From NCBI GenBank assembly GCA_008933995.1, contig WARS01000036.1, positions 8,417,285 to 8,481,284 of the forward strand: a stretch of DNA of 64,000 nt, read 5' to 3'. Below are positions 21,159-33,715 of this stretch, in pieces (the first letter of the stretch is position 1; the number at the start of each line of letters is the position of its first letter). The stretch is from Datnioides undecimradiatus. Taxonomy: Eukaryota > Chordata > Actinopteri > Lobotiformes > Datnioididae. Below the pieces are notes generated by a model. That model worked only from the letters and a program-made list of their open reading frames with translations. It was not told the origin of the DNA and did not search any database. The position numbers and the translations under genes are program-made.

Positions 21159-24100
21159 ATAGTGAGAAACATGTCTGTCTGACAAAAATGGTAGATGTTG
21201 AATAGGATGGCCCAATTAAGTGTCACACAGCACCAACCTTGGGCTTTTCAAACACAACAACTGTTCAGCTGTTCGAATCTGTGAAGGTAACAGTAAAGCT
21301 AAGGCTGCCACAAGCCTTCTGTGGAGAGCATGCTGAATGTTAAGCGTCACGTCTTGTATAGCTTTTATAGCAGTTAAAGAGGAGAGATTTCATTAGCATT
21401 TACTGTGACTTAGCTCTGCAGATAATCACGCAGCCACCTTGGTTGGAGGTGGATTCGGTGTGAGTTCATTGGACCTTTTTAAAGTTTGCATGAGTTTGCA
21501 TGCATTAGCACATTAAATACATACAGTAAGTGTTTGGATTTTTACTTCATATAGGCAGTCTGGATTCTATCCATTTCAATTCATTATACTAATCAGCTTG
21601 CAGAGAGCTGAAATGTGTTACAGATAGTTGATCTGCAGATCCAGAACGTACACTTATTTACTTGTCTTTTGTCCGAGTTACTTATCATTGCATTGTACTG
21701 CAGCTGTGACTGTACAAAAACTCTCTTTAGTGCCCTCCAAAACACTCTGAAATGCTTGATTTGAGAGTCATCTCTCAAAAAAAACATTGCATATGTGACA
21801 TTAAAACCCAAAATACAAAAAATATAAGCGACACAGATGAGAAGGATAATGCAAAGTGGTTCTTTCTTGAACTTCAGAGTTTGAAGCCATTTCACTGACA
21901 TTAAAGTCCTCATACACCCCGTTGGTCCATCCAGGTGTTTTCACTTACTGTGGCTGATTAAACCTCGCCTGAGGACTGCGTGGGTGTGGACAGAGCAGTG
22001 CTCAACTGACACCTCCTTCACTCTCCTTTTAGTTTTATTGCACCTGTTAGGTTGAGTTAGTTTACACCTTTATGATTATTAGTACATGGAGTTTAGGGAC
22101 CTGACATAACAGAGATCTGATATGTCAGAATAAAGATAACACCTGTAGCAGAGCAGGATGTCATAGCATCCCTATATGTATGCATATTTGAAGACTGAAA
22201 ATTCACTTTCATATAAAATATAAATATTGATGTTTTAGTACTGTTACGAGTAAATTACCAAACAGTAATCATTTTTCCTTTTAATATTTTTTTTTGTTAT
22301 TTAGTGTTCAACTCCTAAATCCAAAGTCTGTTATTCTTCTACAACTATAATTCTTTAGTTGCCTTTTTTACAGCTGTCTTCAACATTCAACCGCATAACA
22401 AACAGCTTTCTGTTGTGGTGCATGGTTTGCAGTAATTGGCTACTTTGATTTGTTTATTGCTTGTACCTATGGATTTCTACTATTCTATCGAGATGCTACA
22501 GTTTGGTGCGTTATAATGGTTGAGGAAGAAGGTTTATAGGGATGAATTAGCCACAGTTTTATTACAATACCACACAGCTCAGTCAATAAAACATTAAACC
22601 TGTCACACTGTGACTTAAATGGCATTTTGTGGTTGCAAATTAGCAAAGTCATCACCACGAGTAGTCTTTTCATGTGGTTTACCTGTTGTAGTGACTGGGA
22701 TAACTGGAATATTCCAAGTATGGAGATCTCTCACACACCTGGCAGCTGTTCGTGCAGCGACAATGGCGATTAGCAACTTTGATACCCCTTCTCAAACAAG
22801 AAGCACAGCCATTATCAATAAAGCGTTGAAAAGTATGTCCATCATTATGGTGTTTCACTCACAGACAGATCAGTCTGCTGGCATTAAAGTATGAAAAGCA
22901 GCTGCCAGCTACCCCCTCCAACTTTGAAAGAGCAAAAGTAGGTTAACTATAACTCTGTGCAAACTGGGTAAATTTCACAGCAAGCCAAGCCTCTTAACCT
23001 CATAATGAGAGCATTTGTCTATATGAACCATTGTGGGCTGGTTATAGTGGCACCATACATTGTCAGGTTATTTGAGTGATGAGAAGTTCATGTAGCCACT
23101 GGCATGGCTCATATGCAGGTTCACTAGCAGAGGTTAGCACACGGTAAGTGCTAGTGTTATTACACTGGATCACTTCACTGCGGTGTCCATGATTGTGTGA
23201 CACCTATTTAGTCACAGCACACACACTAAGCCATTGAAGTATTGATGAATGTTGCCCGTCTTCTCATTTCCACCGGCAGCTGCCTCAACGATGGAGCCTC
23301 GCCGAACACATTCATCGGCTACAATGCAATTTTCAGACCCACAGACTTGACGTGGATGTCCTATGGTGCTGTTGTTCCAGACAAACTGTGCATTTATAGA
23401 TGTGTAATGGATTCATTATGAATGCCCAGTTAAGGTACATTTCCACCAAGAACAGGCTATAGTGTTTTTAGAAGTAATGCCAACTCTAATAAATTTGGCA
23501 GCTGCAGAAATGCATGTAAATAGTGTGACCTTACACCGGGATAAAAATATGATTTGTTTAAAGAAGTGCATGACAAGGTGCCATGGCACTTGAGTGGATT
23601 AGTACAACCCCCTGGGAAATCATCCATTTTCAGCTCTTGCATGGGTCTGAATCTAATTGCATGCAATGGTATTATATCTCTCAATCCTGTTCATCGTCAC
23701 TATACCTTCTGAAAACCAAACTAAAACGATGAAGACATGAGTTTCCTATAAAAGCCTGCACGCCCTTGGAAGTATCTATTAATGGACAATAAAGCCTTTC
23801 GTCAAGGGTTTCTTCTCATTTCTATCCCTCTCTTAACTTTACTGTGCAGACAGTTCATCGCAGACAATCGTAAGTTGTCAGATTGAAAGATGCCTTCCTC
23901 TCCATGCCTCTCTGTCTTCATAAATGCCACTGAAACCCCATGAAGAACATTAGTCTAAGCTGAGAACAAAAGAAGAATTGTAAGGGTCAATTTGCAAAGA
24001 TTCAGTGACCTCTGCGTTCATCCCACAGTGATAATAATAGTCCATAATTAAAGTCAGGAACCTCAGTGCTTGCTTGGAGCTACATCTATGCTGATTAGAG

Positions 24101-24772
24101 GTTAAAAAGGTCTAAATGTTGACCTGAATCTTAAGTTTGTGTCACTGTATGAAAGCAATAAAACTCAATCAAAGGATTAGTTGACAGTCATGTCAAATTG
24201 TAAGTCATCAATCATTTGGCACATCTTTTAACAGCATCCACTCTCTGCTGGGCAAAGTCCTACTTTGTCTTTTGAAGCAATAACTGGAAGTAAATTTGGA
24301 TAAGTAAATGTTTGGATCAGGGGGAGCACTAGGATCAAAATTGTTTGTGCTGGAGTCGAAACACTGTTTGCAATATTGACCCCCAGAGCTGCGTCTACAG
24401 TGAGATTCAGCTCTGACAGCTCTGCTTCTTGTCCATCTGGCCCGGTCTCTCCTCCCAGAATTTGTCACCGTAAAATGCAACATCCCTCAATTAAGTTTTG
24501 CAAATAGTTCTGTTGCGAAATAATTACGTTGTCAGGCATCCAGAGTCAGATCGTGTGACGTCTGTTTGCTGTTTACCTAAAGCTTGAACGAAGCCAAAAA
24601 CAGAGGCAGCTAAGCTGAAATGAACTGTATCTGCGTTTCAAACATGCACGCTTTAACTGGCACTGACTGTAGACTCTACATTGGACTGTGATGCAATACC
24701 TCCTGTCCAATCCACTCTCATTTCAATTCTCATTGCAGCCTGTCTGCAACAAGGACACAGCATCTAACCTAG

Positions 24773-24803
24773 AAAAAAAAAAAAAAAAAACAAATAAAAA
24801 AAA
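24773..24803. repeat. Oligo(A) run
   Basis: About 18 uninterrupted A residues, then CAAATAAAAAAAA. It could be a simple slippage run or the tail of a decayed retroposon. No recognisable retroposon body precedes it. Confidence 0.8.
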
Positions 24804-27800
24804 CCCCCTCACACTACAACTTTAATTGTTCTGAATATTATAACCTTGGTAAGACAACTACCTCCTCAAGGTCACTTAATTTACTGCTGCTAAAAATATA
24901 TTAACAGTATCTACCGAAAGCTTCTCTGACAGAATGTGTGTCTCTCCTCAAGCCCTGAACCCTTATCACCAAATCCTGGGCAGGATTTCATGCAATTTGT
25001 GAAGGAAAATGTGTTCTTTTCACTATTCCCTTTCCTGAAAACTCCACATGTGTGGATGAAAATGGCAGCCAAAGTGGAGTTTCATTCTGGCTTAGATGAG
25101 GTGAGGGAGCATTTACATTCCCTTGATCCCTTATTTTTTCTCCCTTTAGTGAGGGATATGAAACGTAACCATCCAGCATGACGTTTAAATCCCACAATCC
25201 AGCGGCACTATGAACCCTCCAGCTGATCTAAACAAACAAATTGTGTCACTGATTAAACCCAAATCAAATGAATATAAAGTTTGTTTAATGTATTATTTAT
25301 CCAGACTAAGACTTCAACTGGAAGGCCTGTCAGACGTGGGTGAAAATTATGAGAGGCATGGCACGGGCAGCAAACCTGTTTCCAGGTTATTTAAGTGGTC
25401 GACATGCTGCCACAGCCCTCCACTGGATATGCACCAAAGGTACAATAAATGAGAAACTGAACACATTTTGAGCAGCCTTGAACAAATTGAATGTTTATGA
25501 GGAGTTTCCTTTGGGGATTTAGTTCTTGCACCAGAGGGTGGAGTGATTGCGTGGGCTCTCGTCATCTTTTTTTTTTTTGGCCAATCCATTATAAAGACTC
25601 TTCCGTCATATGTGATCCTTCCCCTCCGTCATCTTGAGAAAGGAGATTAGAGCTGGATCTGAATACTCTACAGTACTATGTTGTTTTTTTTTTCTTCATC
25701 CTCTCACAACCACTTCTGTTCGACCTTGATGGAAACACGTCATAGTCGAGAAAATGTGCGACAGAGAGAAACTCTAAGATGGAAGGAAACCACCACAGCG
25801 CTGATATAATCCAGCTAAAAGAAAACTTGGCATATAATGAAGTGACAATGGTTGGGACTGACACCTATATTGAGTGTCATCTTTAAAATATTGCCAGAGA
25901 AAGGGCATGTGGGGACAGCAATATCTTCTTCCTTTCAGGACAGCGCTGTTTTTCTCAGGCTGAAGGAAATAAAAGGGAGCAGTGGAGAGCCTTACAGTAT
26001 ATTGGAGTTTTACTACTGACTACAGAGCAGCATCTGACAGCCACTTTAAGAACTTTATCTTAAGGCACTTTTGCATAGAGTGCAGATGTCTCACCCCTTT
26101 TTCCAAGCAAGCCTTTGTTCTGCTGGCCTCAACTGCACAATACATTTTCTCACACAGAGATTCTTTTATAGCCTCTCTGAAAAGCTGTAATATGATAACT
26201 GGAGGATTTTTTTCCCCCTGTCCAGTACACTAAGCTAAATTTAGACTTGTACTTAGTACTAGGACTTGATCACCTCATCTTTGCAGCACTAAAATGAAAC
26301 AGTAATTATTTTGCCAGCATTCAACAACTACTAGTCCCATGAGGCTTTGACAGCACACTGATCCCTGAGACACGTGGTTATCCTCACCCTCTCAGGGCCC
26401 AAAACTGATAGGAATCAGCACCACGTTGCAGAGGGTAATTGGCCATTTCAGTGGAAGAAAACTAATATAATAACATTGCCTCTCCAGACAATGTATTTCA
26501 GGATTATAGAGAATTTAAAGCTAGGAAACTATCATCAGAACTGGAACTTGATAAAAAAATATAGCTTCCAGCTGCAAATTAACTTACAGAGTGTGAATAC
26601 TGTCTTCTGTGTGACAAGGTTTGTATTAGCTTTTCATTGCATTCACACAGAATGACACAAACACATGTATACAACTTACAGGGGGAAAAAATGCAAAATA
26701 ATAATAATAACACAGAAGTTCCTTCTCCTATATGCAAATTCGCCCTCTCATCCTCCCACGCCACCTCGCTCATCACCCTGGCCTACGGAATTCAAACGTC
26801 ATGACCAAACACACACAAGAGATAGAAGTCTACAATTCACACAACAGTATACATTATGATATGCATCTTTCCAGAACAGATAATCATCCATATTTCCATG
26901 CATTGTTTCACACATGTTTGTATAGAGAGCAAAACAAGGGAACAAAAGGAGAATAAATTATCTGATGTTTGAGACAACTTCTAACTGAATTCCATTTCAT
27001 TTATCTGTCATGCTTCGAGTGGGAATTTTTTGAGATCCAGTCAATTCAGAGGAGGACAAACATCTAGGGGCGAATGTTTTACATGAATGAAACACAGCAT
27101 TACTGGCAGAGGCAGAGAGAGTAACTTATCATCAGGGAAATTCATATGACCATGAAAATCATGACAACAAGTTCTCAAGGGAAAGAGATTCATTTGTCTC
27201 CAGACTGATGTTGTGAAGGTGGCGCAGTTCATTATAGAACATATATATATGTCAATGTTATTTTGTTTTGACAGCAGTTAATGGGCCAACATATAATGTC
27301 AGTCAGGTTTTTGTTTCCTGGGCAACTTTATGTTCCCTAGAAATTATTACATATGGACAAAATGATTAAAGTTCCACATCTGTAAGGCGTGTGTGCACCT
27401 GCTCTCCATCATTTACCATAAAATGATGCTTTCGGCCATATGCACTACTGTTACTCAAAGAGTCAAAGTGTTAACAGGCAGCATCGAGACAACATCTTCA
27501 GTACGTGACCTTGGTGTGTCAGAAGAACCTTTGCTGACAAACCTGATGTGACATTTTGAGTGTCTTGGGTTATTGTGCGAATGAGAGTTCAATCATCACA
27601 TCATTAATGGGTTTGGAGTGGGGCCAGTCATTCATGACACCGTGCTTTATAGCTTTGCCAGAAATCTCCGTGCTGAAATGAGAAGGTTGTAGATATTTTC
27701 TATGGAGCTATTTCCTGACCAGAGGGTGCCTTTGATTAATGGCTTTTCCCCCTGCAAAGCCATTTAGGTAATCCAAAAGAATAATCTTCTCATGTCTTTG

Positions 27801-28831
27801 AAACCTTTAACTGAGCAGGTTGACCAAGGCTGGGCCGTCCCCTCCTCGTCAATTAGTGAGCTAATTAGTATTTATGGCTTTTGTCAGCCAAGATGTTTTA
27901 AGTCAATTGCATTGTCTTGTTGCTCTCCATTTGAGTTTGCATGATTCATTTTATACCTGTGACTCCATCTCTGCTTCTGCCACAATAGCCACATGTGCTG
28001 TATGAATGGGTCCTAGATAACCAATAGATCTAGAGAGGCTATTTTGCATGATGATATTTATTCAGTTCTAGTGGCGCCTTATCCAACAAAAGCAATTTAC
28101 AGGCATATTGATCATGGGCTCTGTTTTATTAGTCAACAAAATCAGTTTTTATCAGCTTTTTCTCAGGAGAGCCTCGGTGATCCTGATTTGTGTGTACTCA
28201 AGTTATTGTTTTCTGTTTTTATTTCTTTTGAACTTCATGCCTCCCATCACTCTCTCCAGACTGTTGTAAGGCTTTATAAAAATTCCCCCCAAAATCCATC
28301 TCAGTAAGTAAATATAACTGCTTCCCTTCAAAGCCTGTTGAGTGCTTCTCTTGACTCGCATTGACTGGGCATTGCCTCGGAGACTCAGCCTGCGCTCTTC
28401 ACCACAAGTGTTAACGCCAATTAAACTCCTGGCACCGCCCTGTCATTCTCTACATTCTGTGACATATGAGTGATAACACAGACCCTTACCTTCAGGTCTC
28501 ATCTGACGCACATTAAATGGCACTAGACCCCAGCGTTTCCTGACATTTTGTGGAAATCGATTGCAATTTAATCAGTGTGAGCATGCTGCTATCAGCCACA
28601 CTTGCACCAGCTGTTTTTTTGTGTTACCTGGGCTCAGCTCTCCATGGTGGGGGGAAAAAAAACATTAACAGCAATTTCAGAGTCTAACAGTATGAAACAG
28701 AAGAGAAAAAACAAGACAAGATCACGGCATCAAAGCTGATAATAATAATCACAGATCTGATGTTCCTGTGAAAGCATATTTCCATTCAATTTGCACGCTA
28801 TTAGATTTATTGTCTATTTTGAACACTCATT

Positions 28832-28916
28832 ACTCTCTTTCTCCCTCCCTCCCTCTCTCTCTCTCTGTCTGTCTGTCTCAGTGTGTGTCTCCCTCTCTCT
28901 CTTCCCTTTTCCCTCT
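28832..28916. repeat. Polypyrimidine (CT/CTCC/GTCT) low-complexity tract
   Basis: About 85 bases almost entirely of C and T on the plus strand, with CCCT, CTCT and GTCT sub-repeats and one short GTGTGTG interruption. Confidence 0.85.
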
Positions 28917-31777
28917 GGTGGTAAGTGCAATAATTATCCCATTATTCTTTGAAGTCTTAGTAAAATCCAAGGCCCCAAAACAAACCCCAAACATGTGAAT
29001 ACATGGTCCTTTTAAGTATTTGGGGTCCTACGAGGTAGCCCACAGCTGAAATATTCTCTCTTTGAAATTCGAGCAGGTCAAAATAAACCCCAAAAGAACA
29101 TTGTTTTAAGGGAGAAAAGGCGTCAAAGCGTGTCATTTCCAGGAGCTTAAACGATGCACAAATCTTTTCTTTGAGCAAAGGTGTACTGAGGCCAAAATTC
29201 AACTCCCAAAGATTATCTCTGAACTCACAGCAATGTGTGCCTATTGAATCCTCATTACACCACCACTGTTTACTGTTTTGTTTTTTTTTAAGGGACCGCA
29301 CAAACACACACAGATGCCTCAAGGTAACCATAAAGTCTAAAGTCTATAGAGCTCAGTGCTGAGATGAACAGACTGAGCTTTCAGGAGAGTGCTCGGTACC
29401 AATTTCTAAATGACTTAATAGAGTGATAATGTGTTAAAATGAAAATTTGTCTCTATTTTAGGAAGACGTTGAGTTGTATTGCCGTCTGCAGGCTCTCACA
29501 CATTCACACGTGTGCAAGCACACACAGACACAACTTATTATCCCCTCATCCTTTGAATTTGCAATTAAGTATGCAGCACAGACTGTCATCTTAGACAGAG
29601 AATTCAGGCAAAATGAATGTACCGGCATATGTTCCTGTTTCTATGCATATCCTGATGAAATATTGATTATGAATGGCACCAAGAAACCTGGGCTATTAGG
29701 TAGAATAACATTTCACAAACATGCACGCTCACCTTAATTGAGTAGAGACATTAATACGTCAGTGATGTACAACTATCTGAGTCCTCCCTGCCACTAGGTA
29801 TTACTCTGGGTTACTGCCTAAGGCTATACAAATATGAGCTGAAAATGAAAGCAACTCCATAACTGTTTGGATGGTGGATGGTCTGATAAACGTGATAGAA
29901 ATACTCAAGCTGTTTATGTCATCTCAGCCAGTGCTCTTTCCTGCTTTATAACTAAATCCACATGGGAGCAGAGAGAGGTGATGGTCAGCTGAATGATCAT
30001 CACTGGTGCGGAACAGGGACATAACACCGAGCAACAGCAACACATGTTGAGACACGCATGCAAACATTCACAAACTCTTGAGCATACAGCGGCACACTGT
30101 CAGACAACATGACACAGCATGCATGCAAATGTACACGCACTGTGAGCTAATTATCATGTGTAAACAAATGCACGACACAATATGCTTCCCCTTATAAAAT
30201 GAATGCTAAATGAGTAAAACATATGCAACCCCATAACTTATTTAATGCAGATACAGAATATGTGCAGTGCAACTTGGATACTATCATGGCTGCAAATGAT
30301 CACCCAAAAGATGTGAGCAGAGGCTGTCATTAAAGGCACAATGTGTGTTACCGTGGCAACATCATAGAGGCCTCCATTTTTTTAATGCTGTGGTTGTGAA
30401 CAATCAACGTTGCACCCAGTCCCCCTGAGAATTAAAGGCACATAGCTAAATAAAGCTCAAGTACCCTGCTGCCACACTATTACAATCCACTGTTTGTCTC
30501 TTCTCTGTAGGGAATTCTGTAACAACCTGTTTCTGTTGGGAAAAGTAGGCAAAGTATCAACACTTGACAATCGACAAAAGTCGCTCCGTGTTAGCCAGAA
30601 TTTAATTTTAAAACAATTACTCCAAAGACAAAATGACAAAACTGTCAAATTTTGATTGTCACACATGTAGGTCATAGTAATTGAACAACAACGACACAGC
30701 TGTGTCTCTGTTCACTTCTTTACTGATTTAACACGATCACGCAGCTGACATATTCTTTTTCTCTCTTGCAATTTCATTCAGTGTCCTTGCACCAGCTTGG
30801 TTAAATGTAACTAACTTCAACTCCCCACACAGTTACTTTTCCATTATGTTCCACAACGACCTCTCTGACCAAGGTAATTACCTCGGCTCTTGAGTCATCG
30901 GAGTCAGAGATAAAGCCCGCAGAGATCTTTCTGCATCAGATTAGCAATGTGGTTTTTGCAACCCTCTGAGAGCTACGGCACAGTTGTTCACTTCAGACCT
31001 GCATGGTGATTTTTGCTTGTTTGTTTATTCATTAGCATTTGGTCTGTCAGCCAAAGAAAAGATGTCTTTAGTTTGCAGGAGAGTCTTGTCAGCATGAGGA
31101 ACTGAGATAAGGTGAATGTAGTATTTAATTAAGAGGGTAGGAAGCCCTCCTGGTATCTGGCTACATACAGACACCACACAGCAATTGACCTTAGTGATCA
31201 TGTCAAGACTTTATCTTGCTCCCATCAGCCCCAAGCAGGAGTTGTGAAGACAGTAAATAGCTGTGCTTTTCAGACAGCCCTTTGATTTCTACAACCAGAA
31301 CATGTTGCATTTTCAAGTGGTTGCTTGCTGTGTTGTGGGTATTGTTTTATCAGCCACATTATTTTATGCGTAGTGTTTCTAAATTTCTTAAACGCTAATT
31401 AATGCATGTCATGTTTTTTTCTCTGCACAACCAACCTAACTCTTTGCTGTGTTTTACGTCAAAATATGTATGACAGAATGAAATAAATTGCAAGGCATTT
31501 AATATTATTTTTTAGAAATGTTTTTTCCTGAGCTGTGCTGCCTGTGTGTGTCAAACTTAAAGGGAAAATACACTGAGAAACAAATTCTACAATAAGGCCT
31601 TTAGCTAACCACCAAAAAAAAAAATGTCACCCTGAGCTGTAAATCGGAGGCATCAAGATTTGCATTAAACATGTCATCATGTGTCAGTGTTTTAGAGTTG
31701 GTCCTTCAACAGTGATTCAGTGCCTCTGTGAATTTTTGTTTGACATATTTGGTCCAAACTGATTCATATTAAAATTC

Positions 31778-31820
31778 ATGTTGTTTTTTTGTTGGGTTTT
31801 TTTTTGTTGTTGTTTTTTTT
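31778..31820. repeat. T-rich low-complexity run
   Basis: Successive T runs broken by single G residues (TTTTTTTGTTGGG, then TTGTTGTTG). Simple low-complexity sequence. Confidence 0.8.
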
Positions 31821-32089
31821 GTCACAGCTGTGAATCATTAAATGTGTCCAACCCTTCAACATGGAGAGGAACAACAAAGGAAAGAATACTGAAGGTGAAG
31901 CAACATGATTCTTTCCTAAGTCTGCAGTGACACCTTGTGGTCTTAGGTAAAATGACATGCTGTTTTCTAAAACGCTTGGGTTAGTTTAGGTTAAGATAAC
32001 TGCCAGGCCTAACAACTGTGTGAGACAGAGAAAAGGTAAAGGAACAAGAATAAGAAATATAAATATGAACATAAAAGTTAGAAAATAAA

Positions 32090-32655
32090 GGAAAAAAAGG
32101 AAAAGATCTAAATACACTACATCAATAGATAAGTAGAATCCTCTCAGTGTGAAAATAATGTGTCACAAGTAAAAGTCCTATATTCAAATTAAAATACAAA
32201 AATATTAACATGAGACTATACACATAGTTCCAAAAGTAAAACTACTCTGTACGGCAAAATGCCTGTGATACAGTCCCTTATATAACCGGGCTATAATTAT
32301 TGACACATTCATGTGTTCACTTTAGTCACAACTTATAACTGCTCAGAAGTTAGAGACGTAACTAGAATTGGGGCTAATTTTAATCCCTTTTTAATCAACT
32401 AAATCAAGTATTTCACATACTGCTTGGTAGATTTAATGGTGGCAATGTGTCAAAATCTATTAATATGACTGACATTTTGAATTGATAATCTGTATCTGAA
32501 AAGTAACTGTTAACTACATCTTTTCAGTCAATGTAGTGGAATAGGAAAATGGGGTACTACCATGAAATAGTTATAAGTTAAGTACCAGTACCACAAAACT
32601 GCGCTGAAGTACAACACTTAAGTAAATATATTGAGTTACATTATACCACTGCATT
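32090..32655. mobile_element. Degraded dispersed teleost repeat (hAT-like ends suspected)
   Basis: The segment contains CACAAGTAAAAGTCCTATAT near its left end, CCAAAAGTAAAACTACTC further in, then GTAGTGGAATAGG, TTAAGTACCAGTACC and AAGTACAACACTTAAGTAAA near its right end. It finishes with TTACATTATACCACTGCA. From memory this follows, with much decay, a very abundant percomorph repeat with CAGTGGTGGAA-type ends and AAGTACAAGTACCTCAAAA in its body. It has no coding capacity. The boundaries are approximate and the hAT assignment is tentative. Confidence 0.65.
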
Positions 32656-33390
32656 TAATTTAAGGTTTCCATTCATATGCATGTTATATTCATGTTAAGT
32701 GTTCTTCAGCACAGTTCTTAAGCTCTCTCGTCATTTGGTTCTTGTTAGAGATTAAACTGTAGCAAATAGACCTAACTGGAGAAAAATAGATGGGAATTAT
32801 TTCCATTTTCTTCAGTTTAACATCTGACAGCATGACATAGAAATAAAGCAGTCATACCCAAGGATACCAATAGCTTTTCTTTCTGTTGGTAATAATTTAA
32901 CAAGCAAACTGCCTGTTGAAGAGGGGAGTATTCTTGTTTCTTTTTCTCTTGTATTCCTGATGTCAATCCTCCACTGTTAGCAAGGTCAAGCAAGTTAAAA
33001 GAAATCCTTCTTTTGTCAAATTCTTATTTTCCAACTACACAAAGTGCAGTGTCATTAAAGCAGACCTGTGATGAAAAATAATGATTTCAAATGGGTTTTT
33101 CACTTGTTCTTGCTCTTGTCTTTTCAACCAGTTATGCAAAGATTCAGCACCAGCAAAGTATGACTTATAGCACAACTGGCAGTGTCCTTGTGATCTATAT
33201 GGTTCAAGTATAATATAAACAATAATTTGAATTTAGTCCTCAAGATGTGATTTAGTGAGAGAGAGAGAATAATGAGAACAGCTGTGTCTTATTTGTCCCT
33301 TCCTCGTTTTGTATTTCTTAACTCTGTCCAACAGGTGGTGCCACAGCAGCTAGCAAAAAACAAAGGCTCCTATGCTGTTGCATGTTATGA

Positions 33391-33715
33391 GTAGTGGTAT
33401 CCAAACTGGGGTTCATGGACCACCAGTGGTCCTTGAAACATCTCCAAGAGGTCTCAGACAAAATGTGGTAGAGGTTGCAGATTAAATGTTCCTTTAATTT
33501 CATTAAGCAGACTGAAGGACATTTAAAGACACACTCACCTCTCACATAATAAACAAACTGTATAAAACAAAACCTCTTCATTGGGGTAAATAGGCATCCA
33601 CAGTTAGAAAATCTGTCAAAAGGCCCTTGGTATAAAAATGAGAATGTGAAATTATGACTACTATAAAATAAGAAAAACTTCACCAGAAGGGTGTGTACCA
33701 ATTCAAAACTATTTT
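33391..33715. mobile_element. hAT-type non-autonomous repeat fragment
   Basis: It begins AGTGGTATCCAAACTGGGGT, then TCATGGACCACCAGTGGTCC and TTGAAACATCTCCAAGAGGTC. This resembles hAT MITE ends of the CAGTGGTTCCCAACCTGGGG type. The rest is too diverged to follow, so the right limit is a guess. The minus-strand frame across it is not a gene. Confidence 0.5.

Larger units (their letters stand above)
19926..32089. other. Intergenic desert between pcdh17 and slitrk5, left part
   Basis: No supported gene in about 12 kb. Frames here are short and without domains. Noted items are a composite homeodomain-type motif at 20760-20777, a 20-base tandem duplication at 21119-21158, an oligo(A) run at 24773-24803, a short AAT run near 26695-26711, a homeodomain-core-rich stretch at 27750-27990 and a pyrimidine tract at 28832-28916. 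The rest appears unique and AT-rich, which suits a regulatory desert between two developmental neuronal genes. Confidence 0.6.

Noticed and set aside
21593..21913. 106-codon minus-strand frame with a hydrophobic stretch
   Set aside because: The hydrophobic segment comes from T/A-rich codons. There is no known family, no splice or promoter context and no second supporting feature.
26414..26424. TCAGCACCACG, left half of an RE1/NRSF site (also a similar half near 33147)
   Set aside because: The right half (GGACAGCGCC) is absent at the required spacing, so half-sites alone are not persuasive.
33318..33701. 127-codon minus-strand frame
   Set aside because: Most of it lies in a hAT-type repeat fragment, and its sequence has no transposase or other domain.
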